64,000 nt of DNA from Paenibacillus gyeongsangnamensis (GCF_027533625.1 NZ_JAQAGZ010000019.1:122635-186634); one strand, 5' to 3'; positions 25,460 through 35,056 are shown, counted from the first letter of the stretch. The notes: generated by a model not told the origin, from the sequence alone. Numbers and translations are program-made.

Positions 25460-26530
25460 ATGTTTCTAAAGAAATCATCGGTTTTTGTTTTAACATCCAT
25501 GTTGGCCATCGGTTTAGTGACAGGTTGCGCGAAAAACAACACATCCGGCGGAGAGGCGGTCAATCCGAATCAACCCAAAAAACTAGTGATCTATTCCAAC
25601 TCTGTATCTGATGGACGTGGAGATTGGCTGAAAGAGAAAGCCGGGGCAAAAGGATTTCAAGTCGAAATTGTAGAAGGCGGAGGCGGAGATATCGCCAATC
25701 GCTTAACTGCAGAGAAAAACAATCCCGTAGCTGATGTGGTTTTTGGATTAAGCGCGATTGATTATGAAAACTTTAAAGCTCAAAGCTTGCTCGAAAAATA
25801 TAAACCGGTTTGGGCTGATGAAGTAACCAAAGGTTTGAACGATAAAGATGACTACTACCATTCGCTCGTGAAACAAGCTATTTTGCTCATTTACAACTCA
25901 AATATATACAATGAAAATACCGCGCCGAAGGATTGGACCGATTTGTGGAACAAGCCGGAATTCCATAACAAATACGATGCTCCTTCCTCGTTTGGCGGAG
26001 GAACAATACGAGCGGTCATTGCAGGTATTTTGGTTCGTTATCAAGATCCGAACGGAGAATACGGCATTTCTCAGCAAGGTTGGGACGAGCTTAAAAAATA
26101 TTTGAAGTTCGGATATCACGCGGCGCAAGGAGAAGACTTCTATGCGAACTTAGCAAGCGGCAAATCTCCGCTAGGCCCAATGTGGTCCAGCGGGATCGCA
26201 ACACGCGAAGAAAAATACGGCGTAAGAGCGGGAGTAGTGAAGCCGGCCATCGGAGTTCCTTATACGGTAGAACAGGTGGCCATCATTAAAGGTACAAAGA
26301 ACCTGCAAGCAGCAAAAGAATTTATCGATTGGTTCGGAAGCGCGGAAGTGCAAGGAGAATGGGCTAAGAAGTTCTCCAGTTTACCGGCTAACGAAAAAGC
26401 GCTCGCCAGCGCACCGCAAGCCATTAAGGATCTCGATGCATCCTTGAAGGTTCAAAATATCGATTGGGCGTTCGTATCGAAAAATATTAATAAATGGGTA
26501 GAAAAAATCCAATTGCAACTTCTCCCTTAA
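25460..26530 (+). CDS. ABC transporter substrate-binding lipoprotein
   Basis: 356 aa. Lipoprotein signal peptide with lipobox VTGC (Cys23). The mature part is a type-2 periplasmic binding fold (PKKLVIYSNSVSDGRGDWL, WTDLWNKPEFHNKYDAPSS, AAKEFIDWFGSAEVQGEWAKK) of the iron(III)/2-aminoethylphosphonate/polyamine group. It is the first gene of an importer operon with the ATPase and a fused permease. The ligand is not readable; the divergent GDPD points to an organophosphate (inference). AAGGAG lies 10 nt before the ATG. Confidence 0.88.
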   Translation: MFLKKSSVFVLTSMLAIGLVTGCAKNNTSGGEAVNPNQPKKLVIYSNSVSDGRGDWLKEKAGAKGFQVEIVEGGGGDIANRLTAEKNNPVADVVFGLSAIDYENFKAQSLLEKYKPVWADEVTKGLNDKDDYYHSLVKQAILLIYNSNIYNENTAPKDWTDLWNKPEFHNKYDAPSSFGGGTIRAVIAGILVRYQDPNGEYGISQQGWDELKKYLKFGYHAAQGEDFYANLASGKSPLGPMWSSGIATREEKYGVRAGVVKPAIGVPYTVEQVAIIKGTKNLQAAKEFIDWFGSAEVQGEWAKKFSSLPANEKALASAPQAIKDLDASLKVQNIDWAFVSKNINKWVEKIQLQLLP

Positions 26531-26543
26531 ACATTTGAAGTAT

Positions 26544-26588
26544 TGGCATCGCTGCAGATCGGTTCAGTCTGCAGGATGCCATGTTTTT
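26544..26588 (+). terminator. Intercistronic attenuating hairpin
   Basis: TGGCATC-CTGCAG ... CTGCAG-GATGCCA, followed by TGTTTTTAT, between the binding-protein and ATPase genes. It probably gives partial termination, so the binding protein is made in excess, as is common in ABC operons. Confidence 0.7.
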
Positions 26589-26615
26589 ATCCGCTAAAGT
26601 AAGGAGTGCGAAATA

Positions 26616-27629
26616 GTGATTGAATTTAAAAATGTCGAAATCAAATACGGCGATTTTGTCGCACTGAGCAATTTGAATCTGACCATTGCGGAAGGTGAAT
26701 TTTTCACATTGTTAGGTCCTTCGGGGTGCGGCAAAACAACAACACTACGAAGCTTGGTCGGTTTTGTGAATCTTTCAAGCGGAGATATTTATGTAAACGG
26801 CAAAAATATTACAAACTTGCCCGTGGAAAAAAGAGACATCAGCATGGTGTTTCAAAATTACGCTTTATTTCCAACGTTAAATGTGTATGAAAATATTGCA
26901 TTTGGCTTAAAGGTAAAAAAAATGCCGAAGCAGCAGCTGGACATGGAAGTAAGGGATATTGCAAAAAAAGTGGATTTAAGCGATGAGCAATTGCTTAAAA
27001 AGGTATCCGAGCTTTCCGGAGGACAGCAGCAGCGGGTTGCGATCGCAAGAGCATTAGTTTTAAAGCCGAGTATTCTTGTCCTCGATGAACCCCTTTCAAA
27101 CCTTGATGCCAGCTTGCGTGTACAGCTCAGAAACGAATTGAAAAAGCTGCAGAAGAAATTTGGAATTACGTCCATCTATGTAACTCACGATCAAGAAGAA
27201 GCGCTGACGTTATCTGATCGAATCGCTGTATTCAACAAAGGTGTAGTGGAGCAAGTAGGGACTCCTTCAGAAATTTACAACCGCTCCGCTACTGAGTTTG
27301 TTTGCAACTTTATCGGAGATATTAATAAATTAGACAGCACGATTTTGCAAAAAGTGAACGATCAATCCAATAAGCGGCTTGATCCGGTAAAGACTGCTTA
27401 TTTGAGGACGGAAAGAGTGCGGTCTACAGTTAGCCCTTCTGCATCTGACTTAGTCCGCTTAAGTGCCAAAGTTGTCGATATTGAATATTACGGTCTTTAT
27501 ACGAAATATACGTTCAATGTCGACGGGGCTGCAATTAAAAACATTGAAATTGAAGATGGCATAAAGAAGCATTCATTGGGCGATCATGTCGACATTTTTA
27601 TTCACGTTGATGACATCATGCAATTTTAG
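26616..27629 (+). CDS. ABC transporter ATP-binding protein (FbpC/PotA type)
   Basis: 337 aa, GTG start with AAGGAG 9 nt upstream. Walker A GPSGCGKTT (34-42), Q-loop in MVFQNYALFP, signature LSGGQQQR, Walker B ILVLDEP, H-loop YVTHDQEEA. The C-terminal extension from about 240 is the TOBE-like regulatory region of importers of this class. It powers the permease encoded next, which starts 13 bp after its stop. Confidence 0.93.
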   Translation: MIEFKNVEIKYGDFVALSNLNLTIAEGEFFTLLGPSGCGKTTTLRSLVGFVNLSSGDIYVNGKNITNLPVEKRDISMVFQNYALFPTLNVYENIAFGLKVKKMPKQQLDMEVRDIAKKVDLSDEQLLKKVSELSGGQQQRVAIARALVLKPSILVLDEPLSNLDASLRVQLRNELKKLQKKFGITSIYVTHDQEEALTLSDRIAVFNKGVVEQVGTPSEIYNRSATEFVCNFIGDINKLDSTILQKVNDQSNKRLDPVKTAYLRTERVRSTVSPSASDLVRLSAKVVDIEYYGLYTKYTFNVDGAAIKNIEIEDGIKKHSLGDHVDIFIHVDDIMQF

Positions 27630-27642
27630 GAGGAAACTTCTT

Positions 27643-29352
27643 ATGTCAAAGCTAAAAAGAGTAAAAGAAGTTTTATTCTCCGGCAAATGGATCGGCTTCA
27701 TTATCGCTATCTTTTTAGTGTGGTTTATTGTTGCATTTTTATTGTTTCCAAACCTTAATGTTCTAAGAACGATCTTTTTTTCAGACGGCAGCTTCTCGTT
27801 TGAACCGTTCCAAAAATTGCTGCATTCCAAAAGAGCGCTGATGAGCTTGCTTCACAGCTTCGTTTTAGCGGCTTCTCTTGTCGTTACCGTTAATATTGTC
27901 GGGATCTTTATTGTGCTCGTCACTGATTATTTCGATATTAAAGGGTCCCGAATTTTACGCCTTGGATTTCTCACAACGCTGATTTACGGCGGAATCGTAT
28001 TAGTATCCGGGTACAAATTTATTTATGGCGACCTCGGCATTGTAACCCGATTGCTGCATAACATATTTCCAGGCTTTAATGTTTCATGGTTTAAAGGGTA
28101 TTGGGCTGTTTTATTTGTTATGACTTTTGCGGTTACTTCAAATCATGTCATTTTTTTATCCAACGCGATGAAAAAAATAGATTTTCAAACCATTGAAGCC
28201 GCTAAAAACATGGGCGCATCTCCAATATATATATTAAGAAGAGTCGTACTGCCCGTATTAAAGCCGACTTTGCTTGCCGTTACGATTCTGCTGTTCTTGA
28301 CAGGATTAGGCGCCACTTCCGCCCCACTAATTGTAGGCGGCAAAGATTTTCAAACCATTACTCCAATGATCTTATCATTTGCTCAAAGCGTTACTTCTAG
28401 AGATATGGCCTCGCTTCTGGCCATCATTCTTGGCGCGTCTACGTTGATTTTGCTAACGTTTATGAGAAGAATCGAGCAAAGCGGCAACTATATATCGATC
28501 TCAAAAGTGAAGTCGGAAATGAAAAAGCAAAAAATTGACAACAAGCTTTTAAATATAATTGTACATGTCGTTGCGTACTTGTTATTTGTTATCTATGTAT
28601 TGCCGGTTAGCCTGATCGTTATTTACTCGTTTACGGATACTTACAGCATCACAACAGCCACATTGTCATGGAATCATTTTACGCTAGCCAACTACATGAA
28701 GTTATTTATGCAGGCAAGTGCTTTGAAGCCGTATATCGTAAGCATGAGCTATTCAGCTTCTGCGGCTGTTCTGGTCGTTATTCTGACCTTGATTGTCGCC
28801 CGGATTCTGCATAAATACAAGAATAAATTCACAATAATATTGGAATATTGTATGCTGATTCCGTGGCTGCTGCCGCACACGCTTATTGCATTAGGGCTTA
28901 TTGTTTCATACGATACGCCAAGATTCATCATTTTGAATAACGTATTGACAGGAACTTGGTGGATCTTATTAATTGCTTATGTCATCGTTCAAATTCCGTT
29001 TACGCTTAGAATGCTGAAAGCCGCGTTTTTTACGATCGATAATTCATTAGAGGATGCTGCCAAAAGTTTAGGCGCAGGGACATTTTACACGTTCAGAAGA
29101 GTGCTGCTTCCCATTTTATTGCCTTCGACTTTGGCAGTATTAGCGCTAAACTTTAACGGACATTTAGCCGATTATGATATGACGGTATTTTTGTACCACC
29201 CCTTGTTTCAGCCCTTAGGTATTGTTATTAAAAATAGTACCGATGAACAGGCTTCTGGTGATGTAATGGCACTTGCCCTCGTATATTCCGTTATCTTAAT
29301 GGTGATTTCGGCGATAACGCTCTATCTTGTGTATGGAAGAAAATCGAAATAA
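27643..29352 (+). CDS. ABC permease, two fused transmembrane domains (FbpB/PhnU-V type)
   Basis: 569 aa from the ATG with AGGAGG 9 nt upstream. It has two BPD_transp_1 domains, each with an EAA loop contacting the ATPase: EAAKNMGASPIYILRRVVLP near residue 186 and DAAKSLGAGTFYTFRRVLLP near 475. About twelve helices. Fused permeases of this form are usual for ferric-ion and 2-aminoethylphosphonate-type importers. It is the last gene of the operon. Confidence 0.9.
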   Translation: MSKLKRVKEVLFSGKWIGFIIAIFLVWFIVAFLLFPNLNVLRTIFFSDGSFSFEPFQKLLHSKRALMSLLHSFVLAASLVVTVNIVGIFIVLVTDYFDIKGSRILRLGFLTTLIYGGIVLVSGYKFIYGDLGIVTRLLHNIFPGFNVSWFKGYWAVLFVMTFAVTSNHVIFLSNAMKKIDFQTIEAAKNMGASPIYILRRVVLPVLKPTLLAVTILLFLTGLGATSAPLIVGGKDFQTITPMILSFAQSVTSRDMASLLAIILGASTLILLTFMRRIEQSGNYISISKVKSEMKKQKIDNKLLNIIVHVVAYLLFVIYVLPVSLIVIYSFTDTYSITTATLSWNHFTLANYMKLFMQASALKPYIVSMSYSASAAVLVVILTLIVARILHKYKNKFTIILEYCMLIPWLLPHTLIALGLIVSYDTPRFIILNNVLTGTWWILLIAYVIVQIPFTLRMLKAAFFTIDNSLEDAAKSLGAGTFYTFRRVLLPILLPSTLAVLALNFNGHLADYDMTVFLYHPLFQPLGIVIKNSTDEQASGDVMALALVYSVILMVISAITLYLVYGRKSK

Positions 29353-29356
29353 TAAT

Positions 29357-29398
29357 AAAAGCCTGCTTTCGGACCAACAGTCCAAAGGACAGGCTTTA
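29357..29398. terminator. Bidirectional terminator
   Basis: AAAGCCTG ... CAGGCTTT with flanking A/T runs lies between the permease gene and the convergent histidine kinase gene. Confidence 0.8.
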
Positions 29399-29413
29399 TT
29401 TACGAATAGATTA

Positions 29414-30862
29414 TCAATAGTTGTTCTTTTTCGCCATTTCCACACTGGGAAGCCACAGATCGAAAGTAGTGCCTTTTTCAAGTTCACTTTGAACCTCGAT
29501 TTTCCCATGATGCAGACTCACCAATTCCCTGACGATGGCAAGCCCGAGTCCGGTGCCCATACTCTTTCTGGAACGACCGCGGTCCGCTTTAAAAAACCGT
29601 TCCCAGATCATCTCTTGATCGTCGGAGGAAATCCCGATTCCCGAATCGGCGATTCTTATATGAATGTACTGTTCATCCTCGTCAGCTTGAATGGAGATCA
29701 GGCCGTTTTCAGTAAATTTGACCGCATTCTTTATGAGGTTGTTAAGAATTTGTTCGAAGCGGGAAAGATCGGCATAAATTTTTGGCAAGTTATCGCTGAT
29801 ATGCAGTTCAATCCCCGTGTTCTTCTCCGACGCCTCTGACTCGAATTTGAATACGACTTGCTGCAGAACCTTCTCAACATCGACCGGAGCTCTGGACAAC
29901 GAAATATCGTTATTCTCTAGCTTGATCAGGTCCATCATATCATCGACAAGCCGGTTCATGAGCATAATTTCATTATAAATGATGTCATAGTATCGGGGCT
30001 TTGCCGTTTCGTCAATCAAACCGTCCTGCAGCGCCTCAAGAAAGCCTTGCATGGCCGTAAGCGGCGTTCTCAATTCATGTGAAACATTTGCAAGAAAATC
30101 GTGCCGGATTTGCTCCAGCTTTTTCTTTTCCCCATCGATTTGTTCGAGCTTCGCCACCATTTGGTTGATCGTCGCCGCAAGATCGCCGATTTCGTCCTTG
30201 GACCGGATCCGAATGCGCTTTCTGTAATCACCCATGCCGATCGTTGCGGCAACACGTTCGATTTGTTGCAATGGCTGCGAGATCGACCGTGACAAATACG
30301 ATGCGATAATCGCGGAAAGGAGAAGTCCGAAGAGCGTACCCCACAGGATCGTTTCTCTCAGGTTCGTAATGGTCTCGTTCATCCCGGTGACCGGCGCATG
30401 CAGGACGATACCTCCGTACACCTGATTGTCCTTACCCCATGGGATTACGACAGACAGCATCGACTCCTTCAACCCTGCAAACTGCATGTTGGATATGATA
30501 TTTTCGCCTTTCTTCACCTTGTCGACGATGGAGGCATCGACCGATTTACCCACATATACTTCATCTTTGGCCGAAGTCGCTGCGATTTTACCTTGAAGAT
30601 CAAAGATCCAAATCCGCGTGTCATACGATTGATCGAAAAAGACCAATAACTCCTTGAACCTGTCATCCACTACAGTGGCGTTTTGTATCGCGAGATTGAC
30701 CCGCTTGGCTTCGCGCAGCAATTCCTTTTGCTTGGAATCCATGATATAGATTTTGGTTAAAAAAGAAATCACCAGGCCGACAACGCAAAGTCCCAGTAAT
30801 ACCGTTAACATATAGCTGATCACGAGCCGGCGAAAAATACTTTTGTTGATACCGAGTATCAT
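29414..30862 (-). CDS. Sensor histidine kinase (ResE/PhoR-like)
   Basis: 482 aa. Two membrane helices (about residues 10-36 and 165-190) bracket an extracellular sensor of about 130 aa. A HAMP domain (RSISQPLQQIERVAATIGMG) follows, then the HisKA phospho-acceptor DFLANVSHELRTPLTAM and a HATPase with N-box NLIKNAVKFT, DSGIGI, GTGLGLAI. Its start overlaps the response-regulator stop (ATGA). The stimulus is unknown. Confidence 0.92.
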   Translation of the reverse strand: MILGINKSIFRRLVISYMLTVLLGLCVVGLVISFLTKIYIMDSKQKELLREAKRVNLAIQNATVVDDRFKELLVFFDQSYDTRIWIFDLQGKIAATSAKDEVYVGKSVDASIVDKVKKGENIISNMQFAGLKESMLSVVIPWGKDNQVYGGIVLHAPVTGMNETITNLRETILWGTLFGLLLSAIIASYLSRSISQPLQQIERVAATIGMGDYRKRIRIRSKDEIGDLAATINQMVAKLEQIDGEKKKLEQIRHDFLANVSHELRTPLTAMQGFLEALQDGLIDETAKPRYYDIIYNEIMLMNRLVDDMMDLIKLENNDISLSRAPVDVEKVLQQVVFKFESEASEKNTGIELHISDNLPKIYADLSRFEQILNNLIKNAVKFTENGLISIQADEDEQYIHIRIADSGIGISSDDQEMIWERFFKADRGRSRKSMGTGLGLAIVRELVSLHHGKIEVQSELEKGTTFDLWLPSVEMAKKNNY

Positions 30863-31566
30863 GATTCAACCTCGAACTTATAACCAATCCCCCAAACGGT
30901 ATGGATGATGTTGCTTATATATGGATTTAATTTTTCGCGAAGCTTTTTCACATGGACATCCACCGTGCGGATATCGCCTATAAAATCATATCCCCATACC
31001 TGCTCCAACAGCTGTTCTCTCGTAAAAACATTTCCAGGCGATTTCGCCATATAGGAGAGCAGATCGAATTCCTTCGGGCGAAGGTTGATTTTGTCATTGT
31101 CGGCGATCACTTCACGTCGTTCTACATGAATGGTTAATCCGTTGAATTCATAGCTTTGTTGAGCGTCCGGTTCATGATTCGGCTTTCTTGGCTGCATCCG
31201 GCGAAAGATCGCCTTAATTCTAGCGATGAGCTCTCTTGGGCTGAACGGTTTTGTCACATAGTCGTCGGCTCCAAGCTCGAGGCCAAGCACCCGATCAATT
31301 TCTTCGCCTTTGGCCGTAAGCATAATAATCGGAATATCGAACCGTTTTACAATTTCCCGGCAAGCATCGTACCCGTCCATCACCGGCATCATCACGTCGA
31401 GAATAATAATATCGGGCGCTTCTTTTTCTACCAGGTTCAACGCGGCTAAACCGTCTTGAGCCTCGATCATTTCGATATGCTGCTTTTCAAAATATAATCG
31501 AATGATCTCGCGTACGTTAGGATCGTCATCTACAACCAAGACTTTCCACGGGTTCATAGGTTCCAT
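30859..31566 (-). CDS. OmpR/PhoB-family response regulator
   Basis: 235 aa. The receiver domain has the acidic pair DDD near residue 13, phospho-acceptor Asp57 in IIILDVMMP, Thr in MLTAKG and Lys in TKPFSPREL. The C-terminal winged helix (about 130-232) contains LRPKEFDLLSYMAKSPGNVF and the recognition helix VDVHVKKLREKL. It is co-transcribed with, and overlaps, the kinase gene. Confidence 0.94.
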   Translation of the reverse strand: MEPMNPWKVLVVDDDPNVREIIRLYFEKQHIEMIEAQDGLAALNLVEKEAPDIIILDVMMPVMDGYDACREIVKRFDIPIIMLTAKGEEIDRVLGLELGADDYVTKPFSPRELIARIKAIFRRMQPRKPNHEPDAQQSYEFNGLTIHVERREVIADNDKINLRPKEFDLLSYMAKSPGNVFTREQLLEQVWGYDFIGDIRTVDVHVKKLREKLNPYISNIIHTVWGIGYKFEVES

Positions 31567-31691
31567 CCTTTCGTTTTTGGCTTCCCTATATTTTAGGCCA
31601 AAACCGGATAAAATGGAACAAGCCCCTCTTCCAATTGAAAGAGGAGCTGGATTTTTTATGCAATTAGAGCGTTGTTTTCAGCCCGATTCGT

Positions 31692-32126
31692 TTATTTTCC
31701 AGTAGAGCCGGTAGAGCCGGAAGAGCTTGCGCCCGGGGTAGTAGAAGCACCGGTATCGCTTTTGCTTGAAGAGGAGCCGGTGGAACCGGTGCTCTCTTTG
31801 CTTGGAGCAGTAGAAGAACCGCTATCGCTCTTACTTGACGAAGAGCCGCTGGAGCCGGTGCTGCCTTTGCTCGGAGCAGTAGAAGAACCGCTATCGCTCT
31901 TACTTGACGAAGAGCCGCTGGAACCGGTAGAGCCGGTGCTGCCTGTGCTTGGAGTAGTGGAAGAACCGCTATCGCTCTTACTTGACGAAGAGCCGCTGGA
32001 ACCGGAGCCGCCCGTGCTTGGAGTAGTGGAAGCGCCGGTGCTGCCGTCACCTTTACCGCTGCTGCACCCCGTCATTAATCCGAATACCAACATCGTGCCT
32101 AAAACCCATGCCAGTGCTTTCTTCAT
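31692..32126 (-). CDS. Ser/Gly/Thr-repeat lipoprotein
   Basis: 144 aa. Lipobox LMTGC (Cys21) after a normal signal peptide; the mature protein is almost entirely low-complexity repeats of SGSSSSKSDSGSSTTPS type. The DNA carries four to five imperfect tandem copies of a 69-bp unit (one of 78 bp) from 31735 to about 32050, so the repeat count may vary. No folded domain. It may be a cell-wall spacer or an adhesin stalk, or simply a disordered surface protein. Followed by a stem at 31626-31650. Confidence 0.75.
   Translation of the reverse strand: MKKALAWVLGTMLVFGLMTGCSSGKGDGSTGASTTPSTGGSGSSGSSSSKSDSGSSTTPSTGSTGSTGSSGSSSSKSDSGSSTAPSKGSTGSSGSSSSKSDSGSSTAPSKESTGSTGSSSSKSDTGASTTPGASSSGSTGSTGK
31735..32050. 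repeat. Coding minisatellite, 69/78-bp unit
   Basis: Unit starts fall at about 31735, 31804, 31873, 31951 and 32020 (spacing 69, 69, 78, 69), all multiples of three, so length changes would keep the lipoprotein in frame. Confidence 0.8.
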
Positions 32127-32375
32127 ATTTCTAGTCTCCTTTCAGCATTCGTTCGTGGTTGTGTTTGATAAACTTGCTTTCCAAACACATAAATTAATAT
32201 ACAATAAAAAAATGATCATTCTATGATCAAAAAAAGTTCAAGATATTAAAAAAATGTTATCAAAATATGAAGGATAATTCTTATAAAGAAATATATGCGC
32301 CAAAATCCGCAAGCCGTAGACTCACGCCAGTTCGGCAGCCTTCGTAAAATAAGTTTTAGACTGATCCAATAAAAG
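32127..32375. other. Upstream region of the repeat lipoprotein
   Basis: AT-rich leader and promoter region; no ORF. A GCGCCAAAATCCGCAAGCCG stretch at about 32296 has no recognisable function. Confidence 0.35.
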
Positions 32376-32430
32376 AAACAGCGGCGGACTAAGACTTGAA
32401 AATAAAGTCTTAGTCCGCCGCTGCTGTTTC
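32376..32430 (-). terminator. Long-stem terminator of aspD
   Basis: AGCGGCGGACTAAGACTT and its complement AAGTCTTAGTCCGCCGCT form a perfect 18-bp stem with a 7-nt loop. It lies 33 bp past the aspD stop. Confidence 0.75.
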
Positions 32431-32462
32431 AGCCAGACCCCATTGCCAGACGCCACTGCCCG

Positions 32463-34085
32463 TTATTTGGATTCTTTCCATGAAGTGACATAGGATTCTA
32501 CCGTTTGGCGTACCATCTGCCCAATATGAAGATAGGATTTATCGTCCAGATTGGCTAGGGAAAACCGAACAGACCATTCCGGACCCCGGAATCCGCCGCC
32601 ATTCAGCAGCACGATGGAATGATCTTCCGCGAGACGGAAGAGGATATCGATCGGTAGATAATTCCTCTCCAGATAATCGGCAAATTCCTTCCCGTACGTA
32701 AGTTGAGCCCATTCCTTAATATCCAGCTCCGAATAATATGCGGCATCGTAAGGATCATGCCGAAGCTCAATTCCGAGCCCTTCATAGAGCAACTTCTGGC
32801 GTCTCCTGCAGATCTCCATCGTCTGCTTCTTATAGATATCCTCCCGATCCAGCAAAGCGTAGATGGACATCAATGTCATCTGAACTTGCTGAGGGGTCGA
32901 CAGTCCTGCCGTATGATTCAATGCCACTTGACGACTATCGGCAACCATCCGATCAATGAATTTCATATCTTCCGGATGCTCCGTTAAGGCGCCATATTGA
33001 CGCGCAAGACGCTCTGTTTCACAGGGTGGCAAATGCTTGATTTTTTCATCAAAAATATTATGTTCATGCACCGCAACGATTCCAAGCCGCCAGCCTGTCA
33101 CGCCAAAATACTTCGAGAACGAATAGACGCCTATCGTGTTATACGGCATATCCGTCATCAAAGAGCGGAATTCATCGACAAACGTACAGTACACATCATC
33201 AGAAATAATCATAAGCCCTGGATTATGCCGGGTGACGATATCTTTTAAATGATGGACCGATTCCGATCTGATAGATACCGAAGGGGGGTTACTCGGATTG
33301 ACAATGAACAGCGCTTTGATATTGGGATCCTTCAACTTCTCCAGCTCAGAGCGCGGATATTGCCAGCTGTGCGATCCGTCTTCCCTTAGCTCGGATGCAT
33401 GGATCTCCACCGTATCAAAGTGATACCTCGGCAAGTGAGGAATCTCCAGATAAGGCGTAAATATCGGAACCATGATCGCAATTTTTTCCCCCGGACGAAG
33501 CAATGCATTCCCAATCAGGGTATCGAATATATAGCACATCGCCGCCGTCGCGCCTTCCACGGCAAAGAGATGGAATTTCCCAATATCTTCGTCCCCGTAT
33601 ACTTCTTGAATGATGTAATCATTCACCGCCTCTTCCATATGTCGGAGCATTCGGCCCGGTACAGGATAATTGTCTCCGATAATCCCGTCCACCAGCTCAT
33701 GCACCCATGCATCTGGATCAAAACCTTGGGAGGTAATCCCGTATTCAACCGCCCTCTTCAAGAACTCCATCCCCGGATAATCTGCATATTGCGTAGAATA
33801 CGCCTTAAATCGTTCATAGATGCCTTCCTTCTTCGCCATCCCTGCTAAATCACCGTCATTCCATACACGGCGCGCTTCCACAATAGCATATTGGCCCAGT
33901 GTAAAGAAGGCTTCGCGCGGCGTTGCTGCGATCCAATTCGGATTTCCACGGCCCGCATTCAGCATGATTTTCGTGCTTTTTTTCGCCCCCGCTTCCGCAT
34001 AGCTGATTAATTTATCCTTAAGCTCAAAAGGACTCAGCTTCCCATAGGTTTCTTCCAATTTCCGACGCTGCAAATTATCCGTCAT
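32463..34085 (-). CDS. aspD: Bifunctional aspartate aminotransferase/aspartate 4-decarboxylase
   Basis: 540 aa, typical for AspD (about 530-545) and far longer than ordinary aminotransferases. PLP fold type I with the Schiff-base Lys in YSFSKYFGVTGWRLG, and FIVNPSNPPS, ISDDVYC and NGGGFRGPEWSVRFS. It removes the beta-carboxyl of aspartate to give alanine and CO2. With an aspartate:alanine antiporter this can generate proton-motive force. The ATG at 34085 has GGAGGAAG upstream. Directly upstream lies only a remnant of that antiporter. Confidence 0.9.
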   Translation of the reverse strand: MTDNLQRRKLEETYGKLSPFELKDKLISYAEAGAKKSTKIMLNAGRGNPNWIAATPREAFFTLGQYAIVEARRVWNDGDLAGMAKKEGIYERFKAYSTQYADYPGMEFLKRAVEYGITSQGFDPDAWVHELVDGIIGDNYPVPGRMLRHMEEAVNDYIIQEVYGDEDIGKFHLFAVEGATAAMCYIFDTLIGNALLRPGEKIAIMVPIFTPYLEIPHLPRYHFDTVEIHASELREDGSHSWQYPRSELEKLKDPNIKALFIVNPSNPPSVSIRSESVHHLKDIVTRHNPGLMIISDDVYCTFVDEFRSLMTDMPYNTIGVYSFSKYFGVTGWRLGIVAVHEHNIFDEKIKHLPPCETERLARQYGALTEHPEDMKFIDRMVADSRQVALNHTAGLSTPQQVQMTLMSIYALLDREDIYKKQTMEICRRRQKLLYEGLGIELRHDPYDAAYYSELDIKEWAQLTYGKEFADYLERNYLPIDILFRLAEDHSIVLLNGGGFRGPEWSVRFSLANLDDKSYLHIGQMVRQTVESYVTSWKESK

Positions 34086-34106
34086 GCGTAGCTTCCTCCT
34101 TCGTAT

Positions 34107-34350
34107 CCTGATGTGTCTATAATAAGCGACGATAATGGCTCCCCAGACCGTCAATTGAATAATCCCGACCGCATACGTAACCGGTATAACCCAGCACCGG
34201 TACCTGGCTCTTCGCGGCTTCCGTGATGGCGCCGATCACTGCCGTCGTTGTCTGCGCGCCAGCACAGGCTCCAAGCGTAATAGCGGGATGGAACATGAAA
34301 AAATACTTCCCTATCAGCACGCCCACGAGGAGCTGAATAAGCGACGCTTA
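34107..34350 (-). pseudogene. aspT remnant (aspartate:alanine antiporter C-terminus)
   Basis: The minus strand encodes LVGVLIGKYFFMFHPAITLG, then GAQTTTAVIGAITEAAKSQV, then VLGYT, after which one extra base shifts the frame. The next frame continues VTYAVGIIQLTVWGAIIV, the end of an AspT-type antiporter. About 80 of roughly 540 residues survive, and upstream there is a stop and unrelated sequence. In other bacteria aspT and aspD form one operon (established), so aspD here has lost its transporter. Confidence 0.75.
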
Positions 34351-34856
34351 TTAAAAGGCTTTTATATGATTAGCCGGCACAGTTATATGAATAGGCCTTT
34401 GTTTGTTTTACTACTATTTTCACGCGGAGTGCTCGATAAAAAATAAAAGATGGTATGGGTGACATCGTCATGCCGTTCTCCCCCAAGAGCAAAGTTCGAA
34501 CGTCGAAAAAAGTGCTTGTCCTATAAGGAATAACGTGTTTTCCTGTTCATCAGTATCGACATCCATTCTCCATCATAAACAACTCTCGGTAAATAGGTGC
34601 CAATAACGAAAGTGCTGGCAAAAAGAAAAGTAAAAAGAACCGGCGAGCCAGGCAGGCTGGGCCACCATCAAATGCAAAAATACACGGATTTCCACAGTAT
34701 ATAATCGGTTATTGAAGCGATGTGGCCCCAAAAAGCCAACATGGAAAGCAATATAGCAGAGAATCAAGGGCAACCATCATTGAAGCCGCTTACATATGGC
34801 GTTACAGCAAAAACCTCTCATTTAACCGTTTGATTCAGGTTTTACAATCGATTCAA
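34351..34856. other. Intergenic region, no gene seen
   Basis: About 500 bp without a supported gene. The minus-strand frame at 34573-34773 has no RBS. The segment near 34620-34680 (AAAGTAAAAAGAACCGG...GGCAGGCTGGGCC) is loosely similar to 6563-6612 on the same strand, which hints at a weakly conserved dispersed repeat. Confidence 0.3.
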
Positions 34857-35056
34857 AGCGGCGTATGATACATCTCAACAACATTCATTTTGAACTATTT
34901 CAACGCTTAATTCCCGCACAGGGAAACGGGGGACCCATTATGAAAGCTGTCTTTATCTTGATCGACAGCTTTAGGGGTGAGTCGCGGTTGCCGCCCATTT
35001 TGCAGCGGCTTAGGGCGCTCTCAAGCCCGAATCCGTCAGCTAACCCCGTATGCGGT
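34857..35056 (+). ncRNA. c-di-AMP riboswitch (ydaO-yuaA type), copy 1
   Basis: The conserved core elements occur in order: CAGGGAAACGGGGGACCC, GGGGTGAGTC, TAGGGC, and TCAAGCCCGAATCCGTCAGC followed by TAACCCCGTATGC. These are the hallmarks of the ydaO-yuaA motif, which binds c-di-AMP and usually turns off potassium uptake or wall genes. Unlike copy 2, no terminator stem follows. The coding sequence begins almost at the 3' end of the aptamer, so the expression platform has been deleted. Confidence 0.85.

Noticed and set aside
31672..32226. 184-codon Glu/Val/Leu/Pro-rich frame on the plus strand
   Set aside because: It is the antisense reading of the Ser/Gly repeat in the lipoprotein gene. The minus-strand frame has a signal peptide and lipobox, this one has neither.
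34573..34773. 66-codon minus-strand frame
   Set aside because: No RBS, hydrophobic-aromatic composition from AT-rich DNA, no homology recognised.
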